Source: Serratia sp. PL17
GTDB taxonomy: Bacteria; Pseudomonadota; Gammaproteobacteria; Enterobacterales; Enterobacteriaceae
Reading direction: 5' to 3'
Assembly (NCBI RefSeq): GCF_017832355.1
Contig: NZ_JAFIBY010000004.1
Coordinates: 1 to 64,000, forward strand
DNA: 64,000 bases
Notes under the pieces: model-generated
Seen by the model: only the letters and a program-made list of their open reading frames with translations
Told to the model about the DNA's origin: nothing
The model's database searches: none
Shown: positions 7,414-14,410 of the stretch, in pieces
How positions within the stretch are numbered: position 1 is the stretch's first letter
Layout of the letters: every line of letters starts with the position of its first letter
Program-made: the position numbers and the translations under genes

Positions 7414-7430
7414 TGTACCACGCTGGTACA
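7414..7430. promoter_or_regulatory. phage operator next to the repressor gene
   Basis: TGTACCACGCTGGTACA is a perfect inverted repeat (7-base arms, CGC centre) ending 9 bases before the repressor's first ATG. It is the best of three related sites and would let the repressor control its own gene and the leftward promoter. Confidence 0.8.
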
Positions 7431-7439
7431 CATCCTTAA

Positions 7440-8126
7440 ATGATGGGTATGAAAACTAATGAAGAAATCCGGCGTGAGAACGCCAGAAAGCTGCGTGATA
7501 GCACTGGTGGGAACAACTCCTTTGCAGTGCTTCTTGATCGTGAACCAACTCAGATCAGCAGAGTTATAGGCAAAAACCCGACGAAGAAAATCGGGGACGA
7601 CCTCGCGCGCCATATTGAAAAATGCTTTTCATTACCGGAAGGCTGGCTGGATAAGGAACACCAGACAACCAATGTCACTTCAACCTCCTCCGCACCTGAT
7701 GTATCTGACACAGATCTAGAAATTCATATGGTCCCTGTTATTTCCTGGGTGCAGGCCGGAGCTTGGACAGAAATTGGTTATTGTGAGGCCGATTTGAGTT
7801 TTACCGAAAGATACCCATGCCCCGTACCATGCGGGCCAATGACATACATACTTAGGGTCATCGGTGACTCTATGAGCGATGAGTACAGACCCGGTGATAT
7901 GATTTTTGTTGATCCAGAAGTTCCCGCAATGCACGGCGATGACGTAATCGCCCTTCTCATTGACTCAGGAGAAACAACGTTTAAGCGGTTAGTTGAAGAT
8001 GCAGGCCAAAAGTATTTAAAAGCCCTAAATAAGAATTGGCCAGAGCAGTACATCAAAATTGACGGGAACTGCTCCATTATCGGGACTGTCGTTTTCTCTG
8101 GAAAACCAAGGCGATATAGAGCCTAA
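7440..8126 (+). CDS. CI-like prophage repressor, S24 self-cleaving
   Basis: A 228-residue two-domain repressor. Residues ~5-70 form the DNA-binding part (ENARKLRDSTGGNNSFAVLL ... TQISRVIGKN). The C-terminal part is a LexA/S24 peptidase: cleavage site Ala106-Gly107 in VQAGAW, nucleophile Ser144 in IGDSMS and Lys182 in TTFKRL. It should hold the prophage silent and be inactivated by RecA-stimulated autocleavage after DNA damage. No ribosome-binding site is seen before ATG 7440 or the nearby ATGs at 7443 and 7449; like lambda cI from PRM, the message may be leaderless, so the exact start is uncertain. A terminator follows. Confidence 0.9.
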   Translation: MMGMKTNEEIRRENARKLRDSTGGNNSFAVLLDREPTQISRVIGKNPTKKIGDDLARHIEKCFSLPEGWLDKEHQTTNVTSTSSAPDVSDTDLEIHMVPVISWVQAGAWTEIGYCEADLSFTERYPCPVPCGPMTYILRVIGDSMSDEYRPGDMIFVDPEVPAMHGDDVIALLIDSGETTFKRLVEDAGQKYLKALNKNWPEQYIKIDGNCSIIGTVVFSGKPRRYRA

Positions 8127-8144
8127 ATATTGCAAATTGCAAAT

Positions 8145-8167
8145 AACCTGCTTCGGCAGGTTTTTTT
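8145..8167 (+). terminator. intrinsic terminator of the repressor gene
   Basis: AACCTGC, a TTCG tetraloop and GCAGGTT followed by a T run, 18 bases after the repressor stop. This is a compact, strong rho-independent terminator. Confidence 0.9.
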
Positions 8168-8171
8168 ACGC

Positions 8172-8199
8172 TTGACAATGTACCCTGTAGATACATAAT
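8172..8199 (+). promoter_or_regulatory. rightward early promoter (PL-equivalent) with operator in its spacer
   Basis: TTGACA (8172-8177), 16 bases, CATAAT (8194-8199). The spacer contains TGTACCCTGTAGATACA (8179-8195), a 17-base site with the same 7-3-7 layout and half-sites as the two operators beside cro. The repressor should therefore silence the rightward accessory operon as well. It lies directly after the repressor terminator. Confidence 0.8.
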
Positions 8200-8483
8200 G
8201 TACCAATCAGGAACGCAGTGTACGCAACGGCATGCTCACTCGGCCTTTCCCTCAGTTCTGGGAGCGGTGGAGGATCCTAACTCATGAGTGAGCATACCGA
8301 TGTGGTATCCGGTGATAGACGGGCTCCCTCTCCGTCTGTGGGTTAGACTCCTTCACCACACCTTATGCGCCGCGTCGGCGGCACTGCAGCGAGAGCAAGC
8401 GCAGATATCCGACGGAGTTTTGCTGTGTGTAGTGAAGCCTTTGCGGCTGTTCTGATTTGGGTTGGTGTCAGCCGCATTTTTTT
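8200..8483 (+). ncRNA. structured leader or small RNA ending at an intrinsic terminator
   Basis: Between the operator-controlled promoter and the first rightward gene is about 500 bases without a convincing gene. The transcript would contain a 10-bp stem (8232-8241 with 8286-8295), a short AGACGG/CCGTCT hairpin near 8312-8332, and a GCGGCTG/CAGCCGC hairpin (8443-8449 with 8469-8475) followed by seven T, i.e. a terminator. Readthrough into the downstream operon would need antitermination. No N-like protein gene is visible, so the leader itself could act like the put RNAs of phage HK022, or it could be a separate small RNA. Only the structures are seen; the roles are inferred. Confidence 0.4.
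8443..8483 (+). terminator. early terminator in the rightward leader
   Basis: A 7-bp GC-rich stem with a 19-base loop followed by A and TTTTTTT, about 220 bases before the first rightward gene. Confidence 0.7.
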
Positions 8484-8700
8484 CACATATCTGGTGGCGT
8501 ACTGTTCTGGGTTCCCCTTATCCCATTACACAGTATAAAGCCCCGGTGCGGTGCGCCACCTGATGTGTGAGTAATTAACGGGAGCCAGCGCTATGCGGGT
8601 GTCTGGCCTCCATTCTTAAAACCCGATTTTCTCTCTGCGAAAAGTTGCCAATTCTGGCAGGGCTTCGCTTTGCCGAAAATCAGCGTGTGGGAATTAACGT

Positions 8701-9231
8701 ATGAGCTGGATTACCACTTTTACCGGGCGTCATTTCGACTACGCCGCGCCAACAGCAGAGAGTATTTGCATTGAGGATATCGCCCAGGCGCTGTCCCATG
8801 AGTGCCGCTTTGCCGGTCACCTGCCGAACTTCTACAGCGTGGCTCAGCATTCTGTACTGTGCAGCCAAATCGTTGCGCCAGAGTTCGCTTTTGAAGCCTT
8901 GATGCACGATGCCACCGAGGCCTATTGCAAAGATATCCCTGCCCCGCTTAAGCGTATGTTGCCGGATTACCAGCAAATTGAGGACCAACTCGACGCGGCA
9001 ATCCGCCAACGCTTTGGCCTGCCACTGCAGATGGATATCGCGGTGAAATATGCCGACCTGGTGATGCTGGCCACCGAACGCCGGGATCTGGATATCGATA
9101 ACGGCGAAGTGTGGCCAATGCTTGAAGGCATATTCCCAGCTGACATCGTGATTAATCCGGTTATGCCAGTACAGGCACGTGCAATGTTTGTTGCCCGGTT
9201 TAATGAGCTGACTGAGTGGGGAGTACTGTGA
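8701..9231 (+). CDS. yfdR: HD-domain phosphohydrolase, YfdR-like
   Basis: A 176-residue protein closely resembling YfdR of E. coli prophage CPS-53. Shared stretches include CRFAGHLPNFYSVAQHSVLC, EFAFEALMHDATEAYCKDIP and KYADLVMLATERRDLDID. Metal-binding residues of the HD fold are visible: His50 region, His69-Asp70, and the later YADLV aspartate. Members hydrolyse nucleotides (5'-nucleotidase type), so it may alter nucleotide pools during infection; the substrate is not readable here. It is the first gene of the rightward operon, and its stop overlaps the next ATG. Confidence 0.85.
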   Translation: MSWITTFTGRHFDYAAPTAESICIEDIAQALSHECRFAGHLPNFYSVAQHSVLCSQIVAPEFAFEALMHDATEAYCKDIPAPLKRMLPDYQQIEDQLDAAIRQRFGLPLQMDIAVKYADLVMLATERRDLDIDNGEVWPMLEGIFPADIVINPVMPVQARAMFVARFNELTEWGVL

Positions 9232-9851
9232 TGATTAACACAATCACGATCGATACTGAAACCCTAGACGTTGTGCCTTCAGCGGTGCTCCTATCTATAG
9301 GCGCGTTTGCTTTCGACATTGACGACGTTCGTCAGACCCAGCAAAGCATCATCAAAGTGGCGCGTGATGGCGAACTGACAGACTTCTCAGAAAGTGCCTT
9401 CTACTGCCTGGCTGATACCTTCGATCAGTTGATGAAAGGCCGTACCGTCAGCACAGAAACCCAGGCCTTCTGGCGTAAGCAAGGTGAAGAAGCTCAGGAA
9501 GCCTTAATCGGTGACCGTGAACCTCTGCGCAAGTGTCTTGAGTTGCTGTCCTACTGGATTAAGGATCACCCTGACGCGCGGATCTTCTTCCGTGGTACCG
9601 ACTTTGACGGATCGATCCTCGAAAATGCCTACCGCATGTATGCGATCGAATGTCCGTGGCACTGGGGCGGCAAACGCGATGTTCGAACCTATATCGATGC
9701 TATGACCAAAGGCACCAAAGGTTACCTGCCTAAAACCCACCAGCCATGCTTCGCGATGGTTAAGCATAACTCCCTGCATGACGCTATGAACGATGCAGAG
9801 CAGATGGCCATTGCCTATCAGCTGAATAGCCAACAGGTAGGTGCAGCATGA
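9231..9851 (+). CDS. 3'-5' exonuclease-fold phage protein
   Basis: A 206-residue protein starting MINTITIDTETLDVVPSAV. The IDTET motif (Exo I, Asp8 and Glu10), a later FFRGTDFDGSIL (Exo II-like Asp) and the C-terminal HNSLHDAMNDAEQMA (Exo III, HxxxxxD) are the DEDDh signature of RNase H-fold exonucleases. It should remove nucleotides from 3' ends of DNA or RNA; which one is not clear. The ATG at 9231 overlaps the yfdR stop, giving translational coupling; upstream codons back to 9216 lie in that gene. Confidence 0.8.
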   Translation: MINTITIDTETLDVVPSAVLLSIGAFAFDIDDVRQTQQSIIKVARDGELTDFSESAFYCLADTFDQLMKGRTVSTETQAFWRKQGEEAQEALIGDREPLRKCLELLSYWIKDHPDARIFFRGTDFDGSILENAYRMYAIECPWHWGGKRDVRTYIDAMTKGTKGYLPKTHQPCFAMVKHNSLHDAMNDAEQMAIAYQLNSQQVGAA

Positions 9852-10318
9852 ACGTATACGAAATGGAAGGATTCCTGCGCGGAAAGTGTCTGCCTGGTGA
9901 CTTGTTGGTTGGTGAAAGCCATGCGGCATATCTGGTCAGGAAACTGAGTGAAGTATCGGCTTTGAAGGCTGATCGCGATGCGCAGCAGAAACGAGCCGAT
10001 GCTCTGGCTGTGGAGAGTGTGGCGCTGAAGGATGCAATCACCACTCATAGCCAATCAACGCACTTCTGCGAACTGTGTGGGAAAGACGACCCTTGCAGCA
10101 CAGACGATGTTTGCTATGCACTTAATGAAACCCCAGCCACCTCCGCCGCCCTTGCCGCTATCGAAGCGCGGGGAGTTGAGAAGTTTGCCGAGTTAAAGCT
10201 GAAGCAGCTTGCCAACATGCACCCTGATACTCACGCATTTGGCGCTACCGCTATGTCTTTACGTGCTCAGATTAACGAGTTGCAAGCTTTCGTCATCGAG
10301 CTGCGGGAGGCCAAATGA
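9848..10318 (+). CDS. Ead/Ea22-like phage accessory protein
   Basis: A 156-residue protein of unknown function. It has a long heptad stretch (about residues 28-58, rich in Ala, Asp, Lys), a zinc-like cysteine group (CELCGKDDPCSTDDVC) and a C-terminal helix LRAQINELQAFVIELREAK. This mix of coiled coil and short motifs is common in Ea22/Ead proteins of enterobacterial prophages. It overlaps both neighbours by 4 bases. Confidence 0.65.
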   Translation: MNVYEMEGFLRGKCLPGDLLVGESHAAYLVRKLSEVSALKADRDAQQKRADALAVESVALKDAITTHSQSTHFCELCGKDDPCSTDDVCYALNETPATSAALAAIEARGVEKFAELKLKQLANMHPDTHAFGATAMSLRAQINELQAFVIELREAK

Positions 10319-11028
10319 AAGAGCACCCAGTGATTTTTAACGGAGAAATGGTTCGCGCCATTCTCAGCGGACGCAAGACGCAGACGCGGCGCACATTAAC
10401 CGATCGACAGTTACAACTGATCGACCTGGCATCACAGGCCGGGGAGTGCTACCCGCTTGAATCTGGCATCGACCATGCCAACAGCCAGAGCTATTACCGC
10501 GAACATTGCCCCTTCGGTCAGGTAGGCGACCGGCTGTGGGTACGGGAGACCTGGGGCGTTGTCAGCCATGATTTTGACAGTGACGGATGGATGATTGATT
10601 GGGTGCCAGACCGCCCAGCCACCGCCATTGAAGAAATGCCATTCGGCAACGGCTATTACACCGGTCACGCCATTTATGCGGCAGATGGAGCTTTTAGCTG
10701 GGGTGATGACGATGGTCACGGTGAGCGCTCTTGCTGGAAACCGTCAATTCACATGCCCCGCGCCGCCTGCCGCATCCTGCTGGACATCACTGCAGTGCGC
10801 GTCGAACAGCTGAAAGATATCAGCCAGTCCGATGCTATGGCCGAAGGTGGGCCGCCAAGCCATCCGTCAATAGATGCAGTTTCCCGCGATTACGGATTCC
10901 CTGACTTCTCTCGTTCGTGGTTCGCCCAGACGTGGCAACACATCTACGGCGAAGAAAGCTGGAGCGCTAACCCGTGGTGCTGGGTGATCGAGTTCAAGCG
11001 TGTGGGAGGTAGTGATGCCAGCAAATGA
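10315..11028 (+). CDS. ASCH/PUA-like phage protein ('morphogenetic' annotation type)
   Basis: A 237-residue protein. It opens HPVIFNGEMVRAILSGRKTQTRR, contains GDRLWVRETWG, then CWKPSIHMPRAACRILLDI, and ends NPWCWVIEFKR. This order matches a widespread enterobacterial phage family with an ASCH/PUA-like RNA-binding fold, often labelled 'morphogenetic protein' without proof. The tryptophan-rich blocks are the conserved part. Gene context (accessory early operon) does not support a structural role. It overlaps the small gene at 11015. Confidence 0.72.
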   Translation: MKEHPVIFNGEMVRAILSGRKTQTRRTLTDRQLQLIDLASQAGECYPLESGIDHANSQSYYREHCPFGQVGDRLWVRETWGVVSHDFDSDGWMIDWVPDRPATAIEEMPFGNGYYTGHAIYAADGAFSWGDDDGHGERSCWKPSIHMPRAACRILLDITAVRVEQLKDISQSDAMAEGGPPSHPSIDAVSRDYGFPDFSRSWFAQTWQHIYGEESWSANPWCWVIEFKRVGGSDASK

Positions 11029-11185
11029 CATGAAGCCCTGCCCGACCATGGGAAGCGACTGCCGAGGCTGTCCTGATTGCCCTGGAGCCAGCAGCACAGG
11101 CTTGAAGAGTGGTGACGTCACCAACAAAGCGGCGCGTAAAGAGATTGAGTCGATGGGTGAATTCGAGGAGGCCCAGCATGGCTAA
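11015..11185 (+). CDS. small cysteine-rich phage protein (56 aa)
   Basis: Starts at ATG 11015 with GGGAGG about 5 bases upstream. The N-terminus has four cysteines in a tight pattern (MKPCPTMGSDCRGCPDCPG), a possible metal site. It overlaps the end of the previous gene and the start of the HNH gene, as in an operon. No family known to me. Confidence 0.55.
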   Translation: MPANDMKPCPTMGSDCRGCPDCPGASSTGLKSGDVTNKAARKEIESMGEFEEAQHG

Positions 11186-11666
11186 GCTGACCAAATTGCA
11201 GCGAGCGGAATTGCGTCAAAAGTTCGGTGGACGGTGCGCTTACTGCGGTTGCGTGCTGCCAGAAAAAGGCTGGCACGCCGACCACGTAGAGCCGGTTATG
11301 CGCGAATCAGAGCAGGACATGGCGGCAGCGGCCAAAGGCTTATTCAAGCTGAAAGCTACCGGCAAGGTCTGGCACGAAAACCGCGATTGCATCGAGAACC
11401 TAAACCCAGCATGCGCACCTTGCAACCTGTTTAAAACGACATTCAGCCTCGAGATGTTCCGCGAGCAGATAGCAGCACAGGCAGAACGAGCGCGACAGTA
11501 CAGCGTCAATTTCCGCACCGCTGAGCGCTTTGGCCTCGTTGAAGTGAAGGATATTCCCGTCGTTTTTTGGTTTGAACGGGCTGAATCCCTGGAGAAGCAT
11601 CATGAGCAAGTATATGAAACATCCACATTTGCCGAAGGCAAATTTAATAACAATCAGAATCTTTAG
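11178..11666 (+). CDS. HNH endonuclease-type phage protein
   Basis: A 162-residue protein starting MAKLTKLQRAELRQKFGGR. It has the paired CxxC zinc knuckles and HNH core: CAYCG, then GWHADHVEPV (the catalytic His), NRDCIENLNPACAPCN. Such proteins nick or cut DNA; in phages they can be homing enzymes, or accessory nucleases. It is unlikely to be the terminase-associated HNH, which sits in the head region. The ATG at 11178 has GAGGAGG just upstream; the frame opens further upstream only inside neighbouring genes. Confidence 0.8.
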   Translation: MAKLTKLQRAELRQKFGGRCAYCGCVLPEKGWHADHVEPVMRESEQDMAAAAKGLFKLKATGKVWHENRDCIENLNPACAPCNLFKTTFSLEMFREQIAAQAERARQYSVNFRTAERFGLVEVKDIPVVFWFERAESLEKHHEQVYETSTFAEGKFNNNQNL

Positions 11667-11826
11667 ACACAAGTGGCGTTATCACACTGTGCGGATGGCA
11701 AATGCTCGTGAATTTTTTGTACTGCGGAATATATCAATTGTTGTCCGCATGCCTTGGCTTAAAGGCCCCGCCAAGCAGTTACACCCGGAATTATTCAATA
11801 AGCCGGAGGTACGTCATGGACAATAA
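11602..11826 (+). CDS. doubtful small basic phage ORF
   Basis: An ATG at 11602 with GGAG upstream opens a 74-codon frame (MSKYMKHPHLPKANLITIRI...). It is very basic. It begins inside the HNH gene's end and overlaps the next gene's start by 11 bases. The 150 bases around 11660-11810 are AT-richer than the neighbours and have no other good frame. It could be a real gene of unknown function or non-coding spacer. Confidence 0.3.
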   Translation: MSKYMKHPHLPKANLITIRIFRHKWRYHTVRMANAREFFVLRNISIVVRMPWLKGPAKQLHPELFNKPEVRHGQ

Positions 11827-12205
11827 GCTGAGCGAACTGAGCAAGCCGGTGGCGTATTCACTGCGATTCCGGAATATGAATGGCGAGCCTGATAAAACCA
11901 TCAACGCCAACACCACTTTCTCTACGCTGGAGAAAGCCAAGGCGTATGGCCTGGGGAGCCGGTATGTAACGCAAGGTGACGGCAAGATAGTTAGCGTTCG
12001 CGACCCGTCACAAGATCCAATCGTTGAGCCATTCTACTCGCAAGAGTACGTATCCACCCTGCTACAGCGCATCGCCGAACTTGAGAAAAAAGAGCGTCAT
12101 ACCGAAAGGCAAGACGTTATCGATGGCCTGGCTGGTGCGGGTGAAGCATGGTCTGACATTGAAGAATACATGGTTAAGTGGGATGAGGAGCGCCGCAATG
12201 GATAA
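11816..12205 (+). CDS. phage hypothetical protein
   Basis: A 129-residue protein starting MDNKLSELSKPVAYSLRFRN, with CCGGAGG well placed before the ATG at 11816. Residues 1-75 look like a mixed alpha/beta domain with a Thr/Ser-rich strand; 80-129 are helical and charged (LLQRIAELEKKERHTERQ). Ea-type accessory gene; function unknown. It overlaps the next gene. Confidence 0.65.
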   Translation: MDNKLSELSKPVAYSLRFRNMNGEPDKTINANTTFSTLEKAKAYGLGSRYVTQGDGKIVSVRDPSQDPIVEPFYSQEYVSTLLQRIAELEKKERHTERQDVIDGLAGAGEAWSDIEEYMVKWDEERRNG

Positions 12206-12536
12206 AATCAGCGAACTGAAAGCAATCGCAGAGAAAGCCAAAGAATTGGGCGGCATTAACAACTACAAGAAGGGGAAGGATGCTGTTGCTGCATTCATCG
12301 CCGCTGCAAACCCTGCTGTCATTCTCGCCCTGCTGGCAGAGCTGAAAGTGAAGGATAAGCGCATCTCCGAGCTGGAAGCAAAGCTGGCTGCGCCGATTAA
12401 AATCGTGAACTACGACGAGTTCTTCATATGCCATGTGACCGGCGCTAGCGATGACTACTGCAAGGGCTGGGTTGATGGGCGCAATGCCGCCGCTCGTGAT
12501 GTTGGTAAAGCGGGCTTCACAGTGGGGGATGAGTAG
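12198..12536 (+). CDS. phage hypothetical protein, Ea-type
   Basis: A 112-residue protein starting MDKISELKAIAEKAKELGG at an ATG preceded by GGAG; it overlaps the previous stop. N-terminal two thirds are helical (LLAELKVKDKRISELEAKL, coiled coil); the C-terminus has YCKGWVDGRNAAARD, a short motif recurring at the C-terminus of several enterobacterial Ea-type proteins. Function unknown. Confidence 0.62.
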   Translation: MDKISELKAIAEKAKELGGINNYKKGKDAVAAFIAAANPAVILALLAELKVKDKRISELEAKLAAPIKIVNYDEFFICHVTGASDDYCKGWVDGRNAAARDVGKAGFTVGDE

Positions 12537-12538
12537 CT

Positions 12539-12814
12539 ATGCCAACACATTCAGAGCTGATTAGCTTCACGCGAGACAGAAAGGAGCGCACAACGACCAG
12601 CGTCTATCACACCGAGCAGCATTCACATAATGCCAGAACGGTGGTTGAGCAGGAGCTGGTTATCAAAGGTGAAGGCATGTTCCGGCGGTATACCGCCGAT
12701 ATGCGCTTTGATGACTTCCCCGCCTGCGGATCTGAGCGCGAAGCGGCCCTGAAACTTGCGGACTGGATGCAGCGACTGGGAGCTGCAATTGAAGACCACT
12801 GGAGCCAACCATGA
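12539..12814 (+). CDS. phage hypothetical protein
   Basis: A 91-residue protein with a Thr/His-rich N-terminal beta region (TTTSVYHTEQHSHNARTVV) and a C-terminal helix (EREAALKLADWMQRLGAAIED). It starts two bases after the previous stop and overlaps the next ATG by 4 bases. No family recognised. Confidence 0.6.
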   Translation: MPTHSELISFTRDRKERTTTSVYHTEQHSHNARTVVEQELVIKGEGMFRRYTADMRFDDFPACGSEREAALKLADWMQRLGAAIEDHWSQP

Positions 12815-13059
12815 CACAGAAACTAACGACTGAGGCGATGGAGCGCGAAAGCCGCTATCTGGTAATCAAATTTAAAGACGCCAGCGCAGCGCTCACAGCA
12901 GAACAGCGCATAACTTTGGCTGACATTGCTGATGCAATCACCGCATATCGGCTTGGCAGCGGTAAGCAGCCACTTGAGGCCGTTGTGGTTGAAGCTGACT
13001 GGCCTGAATACGAGCAAGTCTGGAACATGATTGAAACGCGCGTTAAGGAGGGGTTATGA
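12811..13059 (+). CDS. phage hypothetical protein
   Basis: An 82-residue mostly helical protein (MTQKLTTEAMERESRYLVIKF...). It overlaps both neighbours by 4 bases (ATGA). Function unknown. Confidence 0.6.
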   Translation: MTQKLTTEAMERESRYLVIKFKDASAALTAEQRITLADIADAITAYRLGSGKQPLEAVVVEADWPEYEQVWNMIETRVKEGL

Positions 13060-13643
13060 CAAGGGCATCAACAGAAGACCTGCGCATATTCCTGATGGAA
13101 GTCACCGATGAAATAGGCAGTGCTCACCCCGAGACTCGCGACACTAAAATCAGTGCGCGACTTCTTCGGGATATCCTGACAGAACTCCTGGCTAACAGGG
13201 AGGCGCAGCCGGTGGCTGGTGAGCTTGGCGAAATATGCGTTGGCAGACTGCCGACAATGAACCAAGAAGAATATCCCGGCCTTGGCGATTGGTGGGTGCA
13301 GCTTCGCATAGGCGCAAATCATGATGAAATCTTGGCGCGAGTTTACGGGGCAACGCCAGAAGAAGCAGTGACAAGAGCCCGAGCACTCACCGCCCCGCCA
13401 GCGCCAGCAGTGGTGAATCTTCCGACTGAATTCTACAGCGACGAAGGAATAGTGATTCAGTTGGAAAAGGTAATGGCGGCATTAGCTATAGTCGGCGTGA
13501 GATTCAAGCGCAATGTTGATGCCTGCCGCGCCGCAATGCTGGCACAACCTGTTAGCCAGTATTTCAAGTCGCAAACCAGCATCAACACGAACGATGATAG
13601 GGCTATGCGCTTGCCAGAATCGCCGGAGGGTGGGAATGGCTAA
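13056..13643 (+). CDS. phage hypothetical protein
   Basis: A 195-residue protein with AAGGAGG upstream. The middle (GDWWVQLRIGANHDEILARVYGATPEEAVTRARALTA) looks like a small alpha/beta module of the kind repeated in enterobacterial Ea-type proteins, and the C-terminal third is low-complexity. No function assigned. It overlaps the next gene's start by 8 bases. Confidence 0.6.
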   Translation: MTRASTEDLRIFLMEVTDEIGSAHPETRDTKISARLLRDILTELLANREAQPVAGELGEICVGRLPTMNQEEYPGLGDWWVQLRIGANHDEILARVYGATPEEAVTRARALTAPPAPAVVNLPTEFYSDEGIVIQLEKVMAALAIVGVRFKRNVDACRAAMLAQPVSQYFKSQTSINTNDDRAMRLPESPEGGNG

Positions 13644-13974
13644 GACGGATGCAGAACGCAAAGCCGCTCAACGAGCCCGGCAGCGTAAGGGCGGGATCGT
13701 CATACGTGAGCTGCAATTGGAACCAGAGGAAGAACAGATGGCGCAGGCCCTTTTGTCAGGTCTGCGCCCTGGCCGGGAACCCTACGAATTCAACGAGGTT
13801 GTCGGGATGCTAATCCGCCGGTGCCATGCTGAGTATCAACAGACTTTAGCCCACCAGCAGAAGCGATCATGTAAGAAATGCGGCGATCAATTGCCGGTTA
13901 CCGAGTGCCCTTGCGTTGGTGAGTCAGCATGCTGGCTTACCCTTGGTTGGCACGAAACCAAATTAACAGTGTGA
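13636..13974 (+). CDS. phage hypothetical protein, ribbon-helix-helix-like plus zinc ribbon
   Basis: A 112-residue protein starting MAKTDAERKAAQRARQRKGG at ATG 13636 with GGAGGG upstream. The basic N-terminus followed by VIRELQLEPEEEQMAQALL resembles small phage DNA-binding proteins of the AERKAAQRARQR type. A C-terminal Cys group (CKKCGDQLPVTECPC) may bind zinc. Likely DNA-binding; target unknown. Confidence 0.65.
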   Translation: MAKTDAERKAAQRARQRKGGIVIRELQLEPEEEQMAQALLSGLRPGREPYEFNEVVGMLIRRCHAEYQQTLAHQQKRSCKKCGDQLPVTECPCVGESACWLTLGWHETKLTV

Positions 13975-14030
13975 CATGTCACGATTGAATTGATGCCCGT
14001 ATGCGGCGGGCTTAACGTGTGGAGATAATC

Positions 14031-14282
14031 ATGAATACAATGTTTTTGTTGATAGCTGAATATGAAAAGTCCAATATCCCTCTATCGGAGATTGCAGAAC
14101 CTTACCTCGGTCTAAAGCCATCAACCGCCGAACAGAAGGCGGCGGAAGGAAAACTCCCTATAGCGACGTTTCGTGTTGGAAATACACAGAAATCGCCGCG
14201 TTTAGTGCATGTTGAAGACCTAGCTGCGTTGATTGATCAGCGCCGCAAAGAGGCAAAAGAAGAACTGGAACGCTGCAAGTAA
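14031..14282 (+). CDS. PrtN-family (pyocin activator-like) protein, possible excisionase-position regulator
   Basis: An 83-residue protein from ATG 14031 (GGAG upstream). It contains NIPLSEIAEPYLGLKPSTAEQKAAEGKLPIATFR and VHVEDLAALIDQRRKE, a MerR/excisionase-like winged-helix pattern seen in PrtN-family proteins, named after the Pseudomonas pyocin activator. In enterobacterial prophages such genes often sit beside the integrase at the prophage end; here it is the last phage gene before chromosomal ybhA and no integrase follows. It may act as an excisionase-like DNA bender or a transcription activator; the sequence does not decide. Confidence 0.7.
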   Translation: MNTMFLLIAEYEKSNIPLSEIAEPYLGLKPSTAEQKAAEGKLPIATFRVGNTQKSPRLVHVEDLAALIDQRRKEAKEELERCK

Positions 14283-14410
14283 TGTTGTGTGGGGCTCGCC
14301 CCACCAGCACCCCTATAGCACCCCATAAAAACGTAATGTATTGATTTATATACATCATAAACAAGATGTACCATCGGTTTAATTTTGTTGCTAACGATAA
14401 TGAGATCCCT
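14283..14410. other. prophage-chromosome junction, presumed attachment site region
   Basis: The 128 bases between the last phage gene and the ybhA start codon must contain the right prophage end. A TGTAttgatttataTACA near-palindrome lies at about 14337-14354. The att core cannot be set because the other prophage end is outside the window. No tRNA gene lies here. Confidence 0.5.

Noticed and set aside
8283-8346. 20-codon ORF in the phage leader
   Set aside because: No ribosome-binding site and it overlaps the 10-bp stem; a leader peptide cannot be excluded but is unsupported.
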